Origin: Sinohyriopsis cumingii
Lineage: Eukaryota; Mollusca; Bivalvia; Unionida; Unionidae
Direction: 5' to 3'
Length of the DNA: 64,000 nt
Assembly (NCBI GenBank): GCA_028554795.2
Contig: CM068839.1
Span: 85,271,540-85,335,539 of the forward strand
Made by a program: the position numbers and the translations under genes. Under the pieces are notes generated by a model. The model was not told the DNA's origin. It did not search any database and saw only the letters and a program-made list of their open reading frames with translations. Of this stretch, positions 33,676-45,639 are shown piece by piece. Positions within the stretch are counted from its first letter, which is position 1. Each line of letters starts with the position of its first letter.

Positions 33676-34626
33676 CTAGTTAAGTGATCGGGGTGGTAAT
33701 TGTGTGTCCTCGGGAATTACTTGTAATTGTTCACGTGTGAATCCACGTTGAGGAGCAGTCGAATCCAGCATGTAGATTGCTGGTCTACCAGTGGATCTAG
33801 TTATGTTAGATATCTTGTGTGCGGTAATACTCCAGATAGGATCAGTCGCTCTTTTTTTACCACCTTCAAGTTCACCTGGTTCATATAAATATCTCACAGT
33901 GACACTACCCAGTATTGGCTGCGCTGAGAAACCACGTCGTTGTACAGGTACATGTTTTTTAGTGACCGCGATGGCAGGTTTCATGTTGGTTGTTCGAGTA
34001 ATTTCATTATTTAGCGCAGCTATCACGCTTGGTAATCTTGCAACCCATTCACGAGATCTCTTATCCTGAATGAATTCCTTCGCGTATTGATATCCAAATA
34101 ACCGCTCAGCAAGTGTTCGATTAAATCGCTCAACAATTGCCTGATCACGATGAATTGCACTATGTCCTCGCCTGATGGCGACATTATGTTGCTTCATCAA
34201 CGACGATACTGCGCCTTGAAATTCTTTACCAGGATCAACTTGTAGCAGCTGTGGCCATCGTAGAGGCTCTCGTTGATAAATTCGTTCAAGCGCAGAAGCA
34301 ACCTCAGATGCTGTTTTAGTCGCTAACGGTTCCGCATCTTTGTATCTACTTGCAATATCAACTACAGTTAACGCGTACTTGTACGTTCGGCGACGAATGG
34401 TATCATGTGGCAGAAATAATATATCAGCCTGATGAACTTCATTTGGCACAACATCGAAATGTGCAAAGTGAATTTGTTTAGGCGGTGGTTGGTAAATTTG
34501 CCATATTGCCTGTTTGGATAACCAATTCTTAGCAGTATCACGTGTGACTTTTGCTGCGTTGGCAAGCTTGCCGATTGCTGCGCTACCTCTCCAGTATCCT
34601 CTTGGGGAATAATAAATCGACTCCAT
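33676..34626 (-). CDS. Polinton-type integrase, copy 5
   Basis: 316 codons, protein apparently identical to copies 1 and 2 although three units away from copy 2. The frame looks whole. Confidence 0.92.
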   Translation of the reverse strand: MESIYYSPRGYWRGSAAIGKLANAAKVTRDTAKNWLSKQAIWQIYQPPPKQIHFAHFDVVPNEVHQADILFLPHDTIRRRTYKYALTVVDIASRYKDAEPLATKTASEVASALERIYQREPLRWPQLLQVDPGKEFQGAVSSLMKQHNVAIRRGHSAIHRDQAIVERFNRTLAERLFGYQYAKEFIQDKRSREWVARLPSVIAALNNEITRTTNMKPAIAVTKKHVPVQRRGFSAQPILGSVTVRYLYEPGELEGGKKRATDPIWSITAHKISNITRSTGRPAIYMLDSTAPQRGFTREQLQVIPEDTQLPPRSLN

Positions 34627-34631
34627 TATAA

Positions 34632-34984
34632 TTAATTACCAGTGCCTAATACAAGCTTAGATTTCATCACAGATTTTATTAACCAACTAGCTAACTTTTC
34701 TTTGAAAGATTTATCAGTGATGGCATTTAACGCGTGAATTTCACATGCGCGAGATGCCTATCTTGTAGATCCTTACTTCGGTAAGCTACATCATGGACAT
34801 GGCATGCTTTATCGATAGCAATTATCGGGTACTCACCTGGATTGGGTTGATTTAAGGCATCAAGCCTGATATCAAGTCGGGTTCCAGGACCACAGTAATT
34901 ATATCCTGGAAGATGTTTTTCTCCTGGGTATTTAGCCCACGGAGTTCCTGGTAATTTTCCTAACTTGGCCCCGATATCACCTCT
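34632..34984 (-). pseudogene. Phospholipase A2-like remnant, copy 5
   Basis: Both motifs are present (about 34879-34903 and 34778-34795). Broken, with the same organisation as in copy 4. Confidence 0.72.
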
Positions 34985-35178
34985 TTTTTTTGTTTAATTG
35001 ACTTTGATTTTGGCGCTGACTTTGGTTTCGGCGCTTTACCTGACGGAATAAATTTAAACTTTTTTGTGCCGCATCGTTCACACTTGCCTGTAAGCGCTTG
35101 TCGATTATTTTTTGTTGTAGTGGATGTTATGTTTGCAGTTGGGGTACGTGCTCTACATTTCACACAATATAAATCCAT
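34960..35178 (-). CDS. Small zinc-ribbon protein, copy 5
   Basis: 72 codons, with one difference from copy 1 in the last few residues of the basic tail. Looks whole. Confidence 0.8.
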   Translation of the reverse strand: MDLYCVKCRARTPTANITSTTTKNNRQALTGKCERCGTKKFKFIPSGKAPKPKSAPKSKSIKQKKEVISGPS

Positions 35179-35198
35179 ATTATTTTATAATATATCTA

Positions 35199-35837
35199 AT
35201 GGAGATCACTGACTTTTCTGCTACAAAACGACGAGAGCCAATCAAACATAACTCGGTGCTACCAAATTCAATTCGAATGATTATTATAGGCCCATCTGGA
35301 AGTGGTAAGACGCAGTTGTTACTTAATTTAATAATGAAGTGGATGAAGTGGAATAAGTTGTATTTGGTAGCTCCATCTGTGGATGATCAGCGATGCTACA
35401 GCGTGTTAAAAGATTTTAATGAGAATGCAAAATCGATAAGCTGCGACGATGATGTTGTTGAATTTATTACTAGTATTGATGAATCAACAAGTATGGATGA
35501 TATTGATGGAAGTATTAATAATTTAGTCATGTACGACGATGTGATGTTGGACAAACAATCAAATCCTGCCAGGATATTCTCACGCGGCAGACATAAAAAT
35601 GTAGATGTGATTTATGTAACTCAACGATATACACAAATCCCAAAAGTGATCAGGGACAACTGTAACATTCTTGCGCTGTTCAACAGCGTTGACACACACA
35701 CGTTACGAAATAAACATCAGACTTGGTGCAGCGGCGATATGGATATAAATAAGTTTAAACATTTCTTTAGTCGTGCTCAGGCAAAACCACATGGGTTTGT
35801 AACGCTAAATTTACATGATCCTCGAACACGGTATTGA
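35199..35837 (+). CDS. A32-like packaging ATPase, copy 5
   Basis: 212 residues, protein identical to copies 1 and 4. The frame looks whole. Confidence 0.92.
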   Translation: MEITDFSATKRREPIKHNSVLPNSIRMIIIGPSGSGKTQLLLNLIMKWMKWNKLYLVAPSVDDQRCYSVLKDFNENAKSISCDDDVVEFITSIDESTSMDDIDGSINNLVMYDDVMLDKQSNPARIFSRGRHKNVDVIYVTQRYTQIPKVIRDNCNILALFNSVDTHTLRNKHQTWCSGDMDINKFKHFFSRAQAKPHGFVTLNLHDPRTRY

Positions 35838-36455
35838 GTCGGGTTAGATACAATTTTCAGCTAGAGAGCAGCAGAGGGGGCGACGACAACAGCACGCAGC
35901 AACAATGGCGACAATTATGTTTACAACGAAGCACCCTCGCGGTTTTATTTCGGCGTTTGGAAGTTGTAGGCGGCGCCCCTTTTGACGATGACAACAACAA
36001 AACGGCGACAACTGCGTTTACAATGAAGCGTCAACGCGGTTTTTTAAAGGGCTTATTTCGGCGTTTGGAGGCTTCTAAAAGTTGTGGGATGCTGCTTAAA
36101 TTTCCAGGGTTTTTAAAGGACGAAATTAATTTTTTCAAGGTTCACCTATGACCATTACTGAATGGAATTAAAGAACATTTTAGATTGCAAAACATGCATT
36201 TTCTAAATCTAAAGATGTTTCTCTTTCAAGACTCGCCATAACATCTAAGTCAGAAAAGACGATCGTGTACAAAACCACAAAATGTATCACATGAAACAAG
36301 TTTGATTATATTTCTATAAATTGGCACGTAAAGTCATTTCAATGTACAGAACACAATTTCTAACATTATTTTGCTGACCTGCATTATGTTGCCAAGTGGT
36401 AACAACATAATGAATATAAATTAGTTTTGTTTCCTTTCAAACCTTTAAGTCGCGC

Positions 36456-36456
<1 letters not shown>

Positions 36457-36484
<28 letters not shown>
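36457..36484. repeat. (TG)14 microsatellite, copy 5
   Basis: 28 bases, uninterrupted. Confidence 0.97.
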
Positions 36485-36486
<2 letters not shown>

Positions 36487-37265
36487 TCTTATAGAAAGCA
36501 AACATTTCCTATTAAAGTATATATAAAAAACAATAAATGCAAATAATTACAATCTTATATGGAACGAAAAAAATAAAATCCCAAACTAGATTTTTCAAAG
36601 AACCTAATCTCCTTTAGACGATCTGGTTAAAAATCCATCATTTTAAAAACATTTTCACAAGGGCTGATTTAAATTTTGACAAAAGACCTTCAAAATTATA
36701 TACTGTTGTACAAACAAGGGCTGGATTTTATGTAAAATCAACATGTCTTCTTGTAATTCATTAAACCAGTTCCCAAGCCTGTATTGATACATGGGATCTT
36801 ATCGTGTTTTAATATATAATACAAGGGACAACAATTTCTCATTTCAGCTCTGAGATTCAACAATTTGGACTACAAATTTGGCTTAAAACGAATAGCAGTC
36901 CATTTTTAATCAAGGTTTCCTGCGATTATTCTCACCCTATTTCTCATATTTGGACATTTAGGTTGGGGTGTGGGGTCATTGCTAGTGCATATAGAAAATT
37001 TGGAATATGCCGCCACCATGCGTAACGACATATGGTACTCGCTTACCAGTAGGCCTAGCAAATTTAAACTTATATCTACGCATACCTGCATGAAATCGAT
37101 AGAAAAGTGATTTATTTTCTCAAAAATGGCAATTATTATAAACGTTATATCTTTAATCCGCCGAGACTAGACGAAACTACGGCATAGATGAAACCTGACC
37201 CTGTACTCGCCATCTGCATTACTAGTCACATGACTTCACAAATCTCAAACGTTTTCTTTATTTTG

Positions 37266-37457
37266 TTTTTGTGGGGTTTAACGCCATTTTTCAGCACACG
37301 ATTGGCTATACATGGCGGCCAGTATTAATGGTGGAGGAAGAACCCGGGAAAACCCCGGAAAGAACCACCGACCCTCGAGAAGCTACTGGCAAGCTTCCTC
37401 ACATACCCACATTGGAAATCTCAAACGACGGCATTGGAAGTCCAAAAGTCACGTGAT
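37266..37457 (+). repeat. Dispersed molluscan-type repeat, copy 5
   Basis: Same element in unit 5. Confidence 0.58.
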
Positions 37458-40400
37458 ATCAACAACAAACTCCTTTTTAATGTTGTTGTACAGAAATTCA
37501 ATTATATTAAATTAAAAAAGTGAGATAATTTTTGTAAAAACCAGCAATCTGGCCAATCTGATTTATCAAGCAGAGAGCACATGTCAACGTGGTAGTCACG
37601 TGATGCAACACAACTCCAGAAGTTGTTCTTGGAATATATAAAAATGGAGAATTTTGTGTTCTTTCGGTTTTGCATTTTTACTACAACCAATATACGACTT
37701 TCATTTAATTTTTTTTTTCTTTCTCTACAACATTTGAAAATGTGGGTTGTTAGATTTGTGAAATCATGCGACTAGCGATGCATATAGCAAGTACCAGGTA
37801 ACATTTCATCAACGCTGTATTTTTATCCTGTCTTTCTGCACATTAAAGGCAATGATTTTAATACTAATGATTTCTGAGAAATCGATTTCATGCATGTATC
37901 AATAGACCTAACAAAGTTTAAGTTTGCTCGGCCATTCGGTATGTGGCTGTGCTTTGCTACAACCATGTTGGCCTCTTGTGATGCTAGACTGGTTTTCATA
38001 CCTTATATGTAATGAAAGATATGGATATCGAGCTGATTTTAAACATACAAGTCTACTAGACGAATCTAATCCACTCAGCATTTGGATTCACTCAGCATAT
38101 ATGTTTATTGCAAGCACCCAAATGATCCATACTGCACCCTCCGAATATTCTGGTTAGAACTTGATAAATTAAACACGATCAGTTTAGTTACGGCTCAGTC
38201 ACATGATTGTTTTGGGCATCAATTGGTGGCGGAAAATTACCGAGTTTTCCGGACTTTTATCAATATTTGCAAAATTCAAGGACTTTTCACGGTCGGGATT
38301 TTTTTTATATTTCTCTCCACTTTTTCCTGACAGCGTGGGAACCCTGAATTAACAGATAGGTATAATACATCATAATTAATTAATCTTGGGAAAATCCACA
38401 AATAATCAATTACAGTAGTATGACTTTTCCACAAGGGCCCATACTCGCTTAGAAGTAGAGTCCAACTGCAAACATTGCAACATAGATCTGCTATCGCATA
38501 ATGAGATCAAGGTCTTTGAGAATAGATACGGTAATAGACAACAAGATATCTAAACAAAATTTTTCCATCAAAGAATACACCAAACCATTCTTATTCTATG
38601 AGGTAATACTACTGAATCTGTCTGAAAATAAAGTAATATACATAAGATTCATTGACCATGTTTTGTGGTTATCAAAACCTCAGTGATTTATAATGTAACA
38701 TCATAATAAAATTATATAAAGAAAAACATGCCACAAAAACAAGATAAAATGTGGAAGTGTTATATTAAAAAAATCATAACATAATTAAAGAGAACAAAGA
38801 TATATACCATAAATACATCTTAAGTAGCTTACAAAAGAAATTTTTGGAAGCTTGTCTTCCTGTAAGCCAAAGGATGCAAAATAAAGTGGGAGATGATATC
38901 AAATTAGTTCCACAAAATGTAAGTGTAGTAAACATTAATGAAACGTTATCTGTTAAAAATGCACTTTCTCGAAAGAACTATGGACCTTTTTAAATTCTGA
39001 GATACCCTGCTTTACTCACCCCATAAATAACACATCATACTTTAATTAACTAAAGTTTCTGGAACTAAGCTTTTAAAAGGTAAGTTGAAAAACTGGATTA
39101 TTTATTTTCCGTATTTAACTTGGAAACCAGTTAGTGATAATCTATATGCTGTGGGGTTTGACTTAGGTTTATATGAAATTGTCACAGCATCCATCCCAAT
39201 CACTGCAAGATTTGTAAAGGTTTATATGAAATTGTCACATCATCCATACCATTCACTGCAAGATTTGTAAAAATAAGAAGACTACAAATGAAGCAATTTC
39301 TGAAAACTCAATTTAAATTTTGTGATATGTTTATCTTTGCTTAAGACAGACACATACTGGTATTATCACAAATTAGACTGGCTTTTGTTATGACTCAGAA
39401 AGGCTTTGATAATCTAAAGTTGCTGTTGTTAAAGGAACAGTCATACAAAGTTTGATTAACACTAACTCAATTTTTATAGAGAGATGAAACTGAAGGTATT
39501 TAAAGTCAGACAAGAGCTTGGGAAACTATCCGGAACTTGTTTCTTAATCAGAGATTGTCCCTACAAACATTCTTGCTCAATCTGATCAAAACTGGCTTTG
39601 ACATTTTAAATTTGTTCAAAAACGGTTTTGCATCTGGTTGCCATGGAAGCCACTCCAGGCATTAATGTCACACAGTATATCCTAAGAAACATTCCTGCAA
39701 GGTTTGATCGAAATATATTCTGCAAACGTCAAAAACATGTTTTACACAAGGTTGTGACATAAACTACTCCAATGCAAGGGAAGCCACTTTGACATAATTT
39801 GGGCAGAGCATATCCTAAACATTTATATGAAGTTTAATGAAAATCAGTGGTGCACAATTTTATCTTAGAAGTCTAAATTAGAAAGCAGTAATGGGCTGAT
39901 AATAGAAGCAGGACCAAGAAGTAAAATAAAATGACAGCCTTTTAATATACAGTGTACACTGGTATAGTCATGCAGAATCCACCTTACATAGGTTCTGTCC
40001 ACCTAAAAATGAGTCCATGAAGCACCATATTTTGAATGCACATTGTATTTATATATGTACACCTAAGAAAAGAAAAGAAACTCAAACCGTGCACAACCTT
40101 TGGTCCTGTGATCAAGAAATATATATATTCATTCACTCCAAAAAAGGGAAACATTTCAAAGGCTTTAGAATTATAAGGCAAAACAAAACTGTACTTACAA
40201 CTTCACTAATATAGTGTACAGTTATTTATTCTTTAACACGTATTTTAATGATATTAACAAGATATCTTTACTTAAGTCATGCAACACTAATAAAAGACCT
40301 TCATACAGTTGTCTGCCTTGCCTGTGCAAACAAACCAGAAAACATCTTCAGTAGCTAATGTTCTGATATGATAACACTATCTACACCTTAGCATATCAAG

Positions 40401-41851
40401 CAGGTATTTCTGTGCTTCGAGTCTTTGAATCTCATTGTGAACACTGTTCATAAATGATCAAGACAATGGAACCACATAACTTGAATGGGCTCATAAATAA
40501 GCAATTTTCCACTGCCAGTTTGTGTTTGTACAAATGTCTTTCAATCGAATACACCTGCAACAATAGCTTTCCTCTTGTATGTAGTCAAACTTTCGATGCT
40601 GAACTTACAAAGTATCCCTTCTGAAGTCAACTGCATCCAACATTTTTGACCAATGTACAATTCACAGCTGTTACATGCTATTGGTTAGTTGGCATTACAT
40701 ACTAAGAGAGGCAACTCATGAAATCCAATAGATGTTGCTAGGACAAAGCACTAAAATATCTGTTTGAGCTGCCAAGGTGTAGATAGGTTATCATATTTGA
40801 ACCCTGCCTAGTGAAGATGACCAGAAAATGTAATTAGAGTTAACTGTATTTTCTTTAGGATTTATTTATTTTTATTTATTTAATTTTAAATGTCATCTTT
40901 AAGATTTTCATACTTTTATCAAACACTACTTTAGATAACATACATTATTATACTATTTACAACTATACTAATGTTGATAAGCTTTTCAAATAGAGCACAT
41001 ACATTCTTCTTATGAATATGTACACTCGTAAATATATCAAATCAAACAGATATGCAAATATTCAACAGTTTAAACTTTCAAGTCTATCAATATCTTAACA
41101 AAATTTATTTTCAACAGCTTGCGTTTTAATCATGCAGTGGGTGGAACATGGTTCCTCCTTCAACAATATGATTATCAAGAAGAAAACAAACCCTACAAAT
41201 TACACAAATCATAACCTTGTTGAGTGAAACCTCTTGTGTCACTCCAAGAGATTTCAATCAAATGAAGATTGGTCGAAAGTCTTGAGTATTTCTTCCTAAT
41301 GCCAAAAAAGAGCTGGGGCTCCAGACTGAGCTTTTGTGTTAAAATTTTGAGACAAGTGTATCCAGGTTCAGTGGAACCCCGCTATAACGCGATAATTGGG
41401 GTCCACAAAAGTGGATCGCGTTAATATCGGGGTCACGTTAAGGCGGGGTTTTACAGTATTTTACTTTTTTGAGAGAACAACTCATTGGCAAATATACGTG
41501 TATTCATGTCTACGGTATATGATGAATAGGGTATCAACACCGTTTAACATCGTGCCGTCGTGGCATTCAGTTCATCTATAATGCATGTAATTCCATTGAA
41601 AAATTGCACACAGATTTACAATATTCAATATTATTTCCCCTGATCATTGTATCTGAATTATCAACACCGTTTACTTGCCGTCTGATATCACTGTGCGAGC
41701 TGTAATTGTATAATGTTGTGGCAGTATTCGAGTAAACACCCAAAACAATTTACCGTAGACAGAAAAGATAATCATCGTTGTCATACACGCGATAACGTGA
41801 TGCTGACCTGTCTTGAGTGTAATCGAAGTAGAGGCGCTGGCGCCTTGGGTG

Positions 41852-42802
41852 CTAGTTAAGTGATCGGGGTGGTAATTGTGTGTCCTCGGGAATTACTTGT
41901 AATTGTTCACGTGTGAATCCACGTTGAGGAGCAGTCGAATCCAGCATGTAGATTGCTGGTCTACCAGTGGATCTAGTTATGTTAGATATCTTGTGTGCGG
42001 TAATACTCCAGATAGGATCAGTCGCTCTTTTTTTACCACCTTCAAGTTCACCTGGTTCATATAAATATCTCACAGTGACACTACCCAGTATTGGCTGCGC
42101 TGAGAAACCACGTCGTTGTACAGGTACATGTTTTTTAGTGACCGCGATGGCAGGTTTCATGTTGGTTGTTCGAGTAATTTCATTATTTAGCGCAGCTATC
42201 ACGCTTGGTAATCTTGCAACCCATTCACGAGATCTCTTATCCTGAATGAATTCCTTCGCGTATTGATATCCAAATAACCGCTCAGCAAGTGTTCGATTAA
42301 ATCGCTCAACAATTGCCTGATCACGATGAATTGCACTATGTCCTCGCCTGATGGCGACATTATGTTGCTTCATCAACGACGATACTGCGCCTTGAAATTC
42401 TTTACCAGGATCAACTTGTAGCAGCTGTGGCCATCGTAGAGGCTCTCGTTGATAAATTCGTTCAAGCGCAGAAGCAACCTCAGATGCTGTTTTAGTCGCT
42501 AACGGTTCCGCATCTTTGTATCTACTTGCAATATCAACTACAGTTAACGCGTACTTGTACGTTCGGCGACGAATGGTATCATGTGGCAGAAATAATATAG
42601 CAGCCTGATGAACTTCATTTGGCACAACATCGAAATGTGCAAAGTGAATTTGTTTAGGCGGTGGTTGGTAAATTTGCCATATTGCCTGTTTGGATAACCA
42701 ATTCTTAGCAGTATCACGTGTGACTTTTGCTGCGTTGGCAAGCTTGCCGATTGCTGCGCTACCTCTCCAGTATCCTCTTGGGGAATAATAAATCGACTCC
42801 AT
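41852..42802 (-). CDS. Polinton-type integrase, copy 6 (probably inactive)
   Basis: 316 codons with an open frame, but the protein does not look catalytically whole (about one damaging change, shared with copies 7 and 8). The shared damage suggests these three units descend from one ancestor unit. Confidence 0.9.
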   Translation of the reverse strand: MESIYYSPRGYWRGSAAIGKLANAAKVTRDTAKNWLSKQAIWQIYQPPPKQIHFAHFDVVPNEVHQAAILFLPHDTIRRRTYKYALTVVDIASRYKDAEPLATKTASEVASALERIYQREPLRWPQLLQVDPGKEFQGAVSSLMKQHNVAIRRGHSAIHRDQAIVERFNRTLAERLFGYQYAKEFIQDKRSREWVARLPSVIAALNNEITRTTNMKPAIAVTKKHVPVQRRGFSAQPILGSVTVRYLYEPGELEGGKKRATDPIWSITAHKISNITRSTGRPAIYMLDSTAPQRGFTREQLQVIPEDTQLPPRSLN

Positions 42803-42807
42803 TATAA

Positions 42808-43160
42808 TTAATTACCAGTGCCTAATACAAGCTTAGATTTCATCGCAGATTTTATTAACCAACTAGCTAACTTTTCTTTGAAAGATTTATCAGTGATGGC
42901 ATTTAACGCGTGAATTTCACATGCGCGAGATGCCTATCTTGTAGATCCTTACTTCGGTAAGCTACATCATGGACATGGCATGCTTTATCGATAGCAATTA
43001 TCGGGTACTCACCTGGATTGGGTTGATTTAAGGCATCAAGCCTGATATCAAGTCGGGTTCCAGGACCACAATAATTATATCCTGGAAGATGTTTTTCTCC
43101 TGGGTATTTAGCCCACGGAGTTCCTGGTAATTTTCCTAACTTGGCCGCGATATCACCTCT
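42808..43160 (-). pseudogene. Phospholipase A2-like remnant, copy 6
   Basis: Both motifs are present (about 43055-43079 and 42954-42971). Broken. Confidence 0.72.
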
Positions 43161-43354
43161 TTTTTTTGTTTAATTGACTTTGATTTTGGCGCTGACTTTG
43201 GTTTCGGCGCTTTACCTGACGGAATAAATTTAAACTTTTTTGTGCCGCATCGTTCACACTTGCCTGTAAGCGCTTGTCGATTATTTTTTGTTGTAGTGGA
43301 TGTTATGTTTGCAGTTGGGGTACGTGCTCTACATTTCACACAATATAAATCCAT
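43136..43354 (-). CDS. Small zinc-ribbon protein, copy 6
   Basis: 72 codons, protein identical to copy 1. Looks whole. Confidence 0.8.
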   Translation of the reverse strand: MDLYCVKCRARTPTANITSTTTKNNRQALTGKCERCGTKKFKFIPSGKAPKPKSAPKSKSIKQKKEVISRPS

Positions 43355-43374
43355 ATTATTTTATAATATATCTA

Positions 43375-44013
43375 ATGGAGATCACTGACTTTTCTGCTAC
43401 AAAACGACGAGAGCCAATCAAACATAACTCGGTGCTACCAAATTCAATTCGAATGATTATTATAGGCCCATCTGGAAGTGGTAAGACGCAGTTGTTACTT
43501 AATTTAATAATGAAGTGGATGAAGTGGAATAAGTTGTATTTGGTAGCTCCATCTGTGGATGATCAGCGATGCTACAGCGTGTTAAAAGATTTTAATGAGA
43601 ATGCAAAATCGATAAGCTGCGACGATGATGTTGTTGAATTTATTACTAGTATTGATGAATCAACAAGTATGGATGATATTGATGGAAGTATTAATAATTT
43701 AGTCATGTACGACGATGTGATGTTGGACAAACAATCAAATCCTGCCAGGATATTCTCACGCGGCAGACATAAAAATGTAGATGTGATTTATGTAACTCAA
43801 CGATATACACAAATCCCAAAAGTGATCAGGGACAACTGTAACATTCTTGCGCTGTTCAACAGCGTTGACACACACACGTTACGAAATAAACATCAGACTT
43901 GGTGCAGCGGCGATATGGATATAAATAAGTTTAAACATTTCTTTAGTCGTGCTCAGGCAAAACCACATGGGTTTGTAACGCTAAATTTACATGATCCTCG
44001 AACACGGTATTGA
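43375..44013 (+). CDS. A32-like packaging ATPase, copy 6
   Basis: 212 residues, protein identical to copies 1, 4 and 5. The frame looks whole even though the integrase in the same unit is probably inactive. Confidence 0.92.
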   Translation: MEITDFSATKRREPIKHNSVLPNSIRMIIIGPSGSGKTQLLLNLIMKWMKWNKLYLVAPSVDDQRCYSVLKDFNENAKSISCDDDVVEFITSIDESTSMDDIDGSINNLVMYDDVMLDKQSNPARIFSRGRHKNVDVIYVTQRYTQIPKVIRDNCNILALFNSVDTHTLRNKHQTWCSGDMDINKFKHFFSRAQAKPHGFVTLNLHDPRTRY

Positions 44014-44630
44014 GTCGGGTTAGATACAATTTTCAGCTAGAGAGCAGCAGAGGGGGCGACGACAACAGCACGCAGCAACAATGGCGACAATTATGTTTAC
44101 AACGAAGCACCCTCGCGGTTTTATTTCGGCGTTTGGAAGTTGTAGGCGGCGCCCCTTCTGACGATGACAACAACAAAACGGCGACAACTGCGTTTACAAT
44201 GAAGCGTCAACGCGGTTTTTTAAAGGGCTTATTTCGGCGTTTGGAGGCTTCTAAAAGTTGTGGGATGCTGCTTAAATTTCCAGGGTTTTTAAAGGACGAA
44301 ATTAATTTTTTCAAGGTTCACCTATGACCATTACTGAATGGAATTAAAGAACATTTTAGATTGCAAAACATGCATTTTCTAAATCTAAAGATGTTTCTCT
44401 TTCAAGACTCGCCATAACATCTAAGTCAGAAAAGACGATCGTGTACAAAACCACAAAATGTATCACATGAAACAAGTTTGATTATATTTCTATAAATTGG
44501 CACGTAAAGTCATTTCAATGTACAGAACACAATTTCTAACATTATTTTGCTGACCTGCATTATGTTGCCAAGTGGTAACAACATAATGAATATAAATTAG
44601 TTTTGTTTCCTTTCAAACCTTTAAGTCGCG

Positions 44631-44632
<2 letters not shown>

Positions 44633-44666
<34 letters not shown>
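44633..44666. repeat. (TG)17 microsatellite, copy 6
   Basis: 34 bases, uninterrupted. Confidence 0.97.
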
Positions 44667-44667
<1 letters not shown>

Positions 44668-45447
44668 ATCTTATAGAAAGCAAACATTTCCTATTAAAGT
44701 ATATATAAAAAACAATAAATGCAAATAATTACAATCTTATATGGAACGAAAAAAATAAAATCCCAAACTAGATTTTTCAAAGAACCTAATCTCCTTTAGA
44801 CGATCTGGTTAAAAATCCATCATTTTAAAAACATTTTCACAAGGGCTGATTTAAATTTTGACAAAAGACCTTCAAAATTATATACTGTTGTACAAACAAG
44901 GGCTGGATTTTATGTAAAATCAACATGTCTTCTTGTAATTCATTAAACCAGTTCCCAAGCCTGTATTGATACATGGGATCTTATCGTGTTTTAATATATA
45001 ATACAAGGGACAACAATTTCTCATTTCAGCTCTGAGATTCAACAATTTGGACTACAAATTTGGCTTAAAACGAATAGCAGTCCATTTTTAATCAAGGTTT
45101 CCTGCGATTATTCTCACCCTATTTCTCATATTTGGACATTTAGGTTGGGGTGTGGGGTCATTGCTAGTGCATATAGAAAATTTGGAATATGCCGCCACCA
45201 TGCGTAACGACATATGGTACTCGCTTACCAGTAGGCCTAGCAAATTTAAACTTATATCTACGCATACCTGCATGAAATCGATAGAAAAGTGATTTATTTT
45301 CTCAAAAATGGCAATTATTATAAACGTTATATCTTTAATCCGCCGAGACTAGACGAAACTACGGCATAGATGAAACCTGACCCTGTACTCGCCATCTGCA
45401 TTACTAGTCACATGACTTCACAAATCTCAAACGTTTTCTTTATTTTG

Positions 45448-45639
45448 TTTTTGTGGGGTTTAACGCCATTTTTCAGCACACGATTGGCTATACATGGCGA
45501 CCAGTATTAATGGTGGAGGAAGAACCCGGGAAAACCCCGGAAAGAACCACCGACCCTCGAGAAGCTACTGGCAAGCTTCCTCACATACCCACATTGGAAA
45601 TCTCAAACGACGGCATTGGAAGTCCAAAAGTCACGTGAT
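45448..45639 (+). repeat. Dispersed molluscan-type repeat, copy 6
   Basis: Same element in unit 6, with one private base (ATGGCGACC instead of ATGGCGGCC at about 45500). Confidence 0.58.

Larger units (their letters stand above)
33654..36151. mobile_element. Polinton/Maverick fossil fragment, copy 5
   Basis: Collinear with copy 1. The integrase, zinc-ribbon and ATPase frames look whole and the phospholipase-like part is broken. Confidence 0.85.
32730..40905. repeat. Tandem array unit, copy 5 (8176 bp)
   Basis: Same order of parts, with (TG)14. It is the first unit to carry G at 36922 (copy 1 position 4205), a variant seen in all units to its right and in none to its left. Confidence 0.97.
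41830..44327. mobile_element. Polinton/Maverick fossil fragment, copy 6
   Basis: Collinear with copy 1. All main frames are open, but the integrase does not look fully intact (about one damaging change). The phospholipase-like part is broken. Confidence 0.85.
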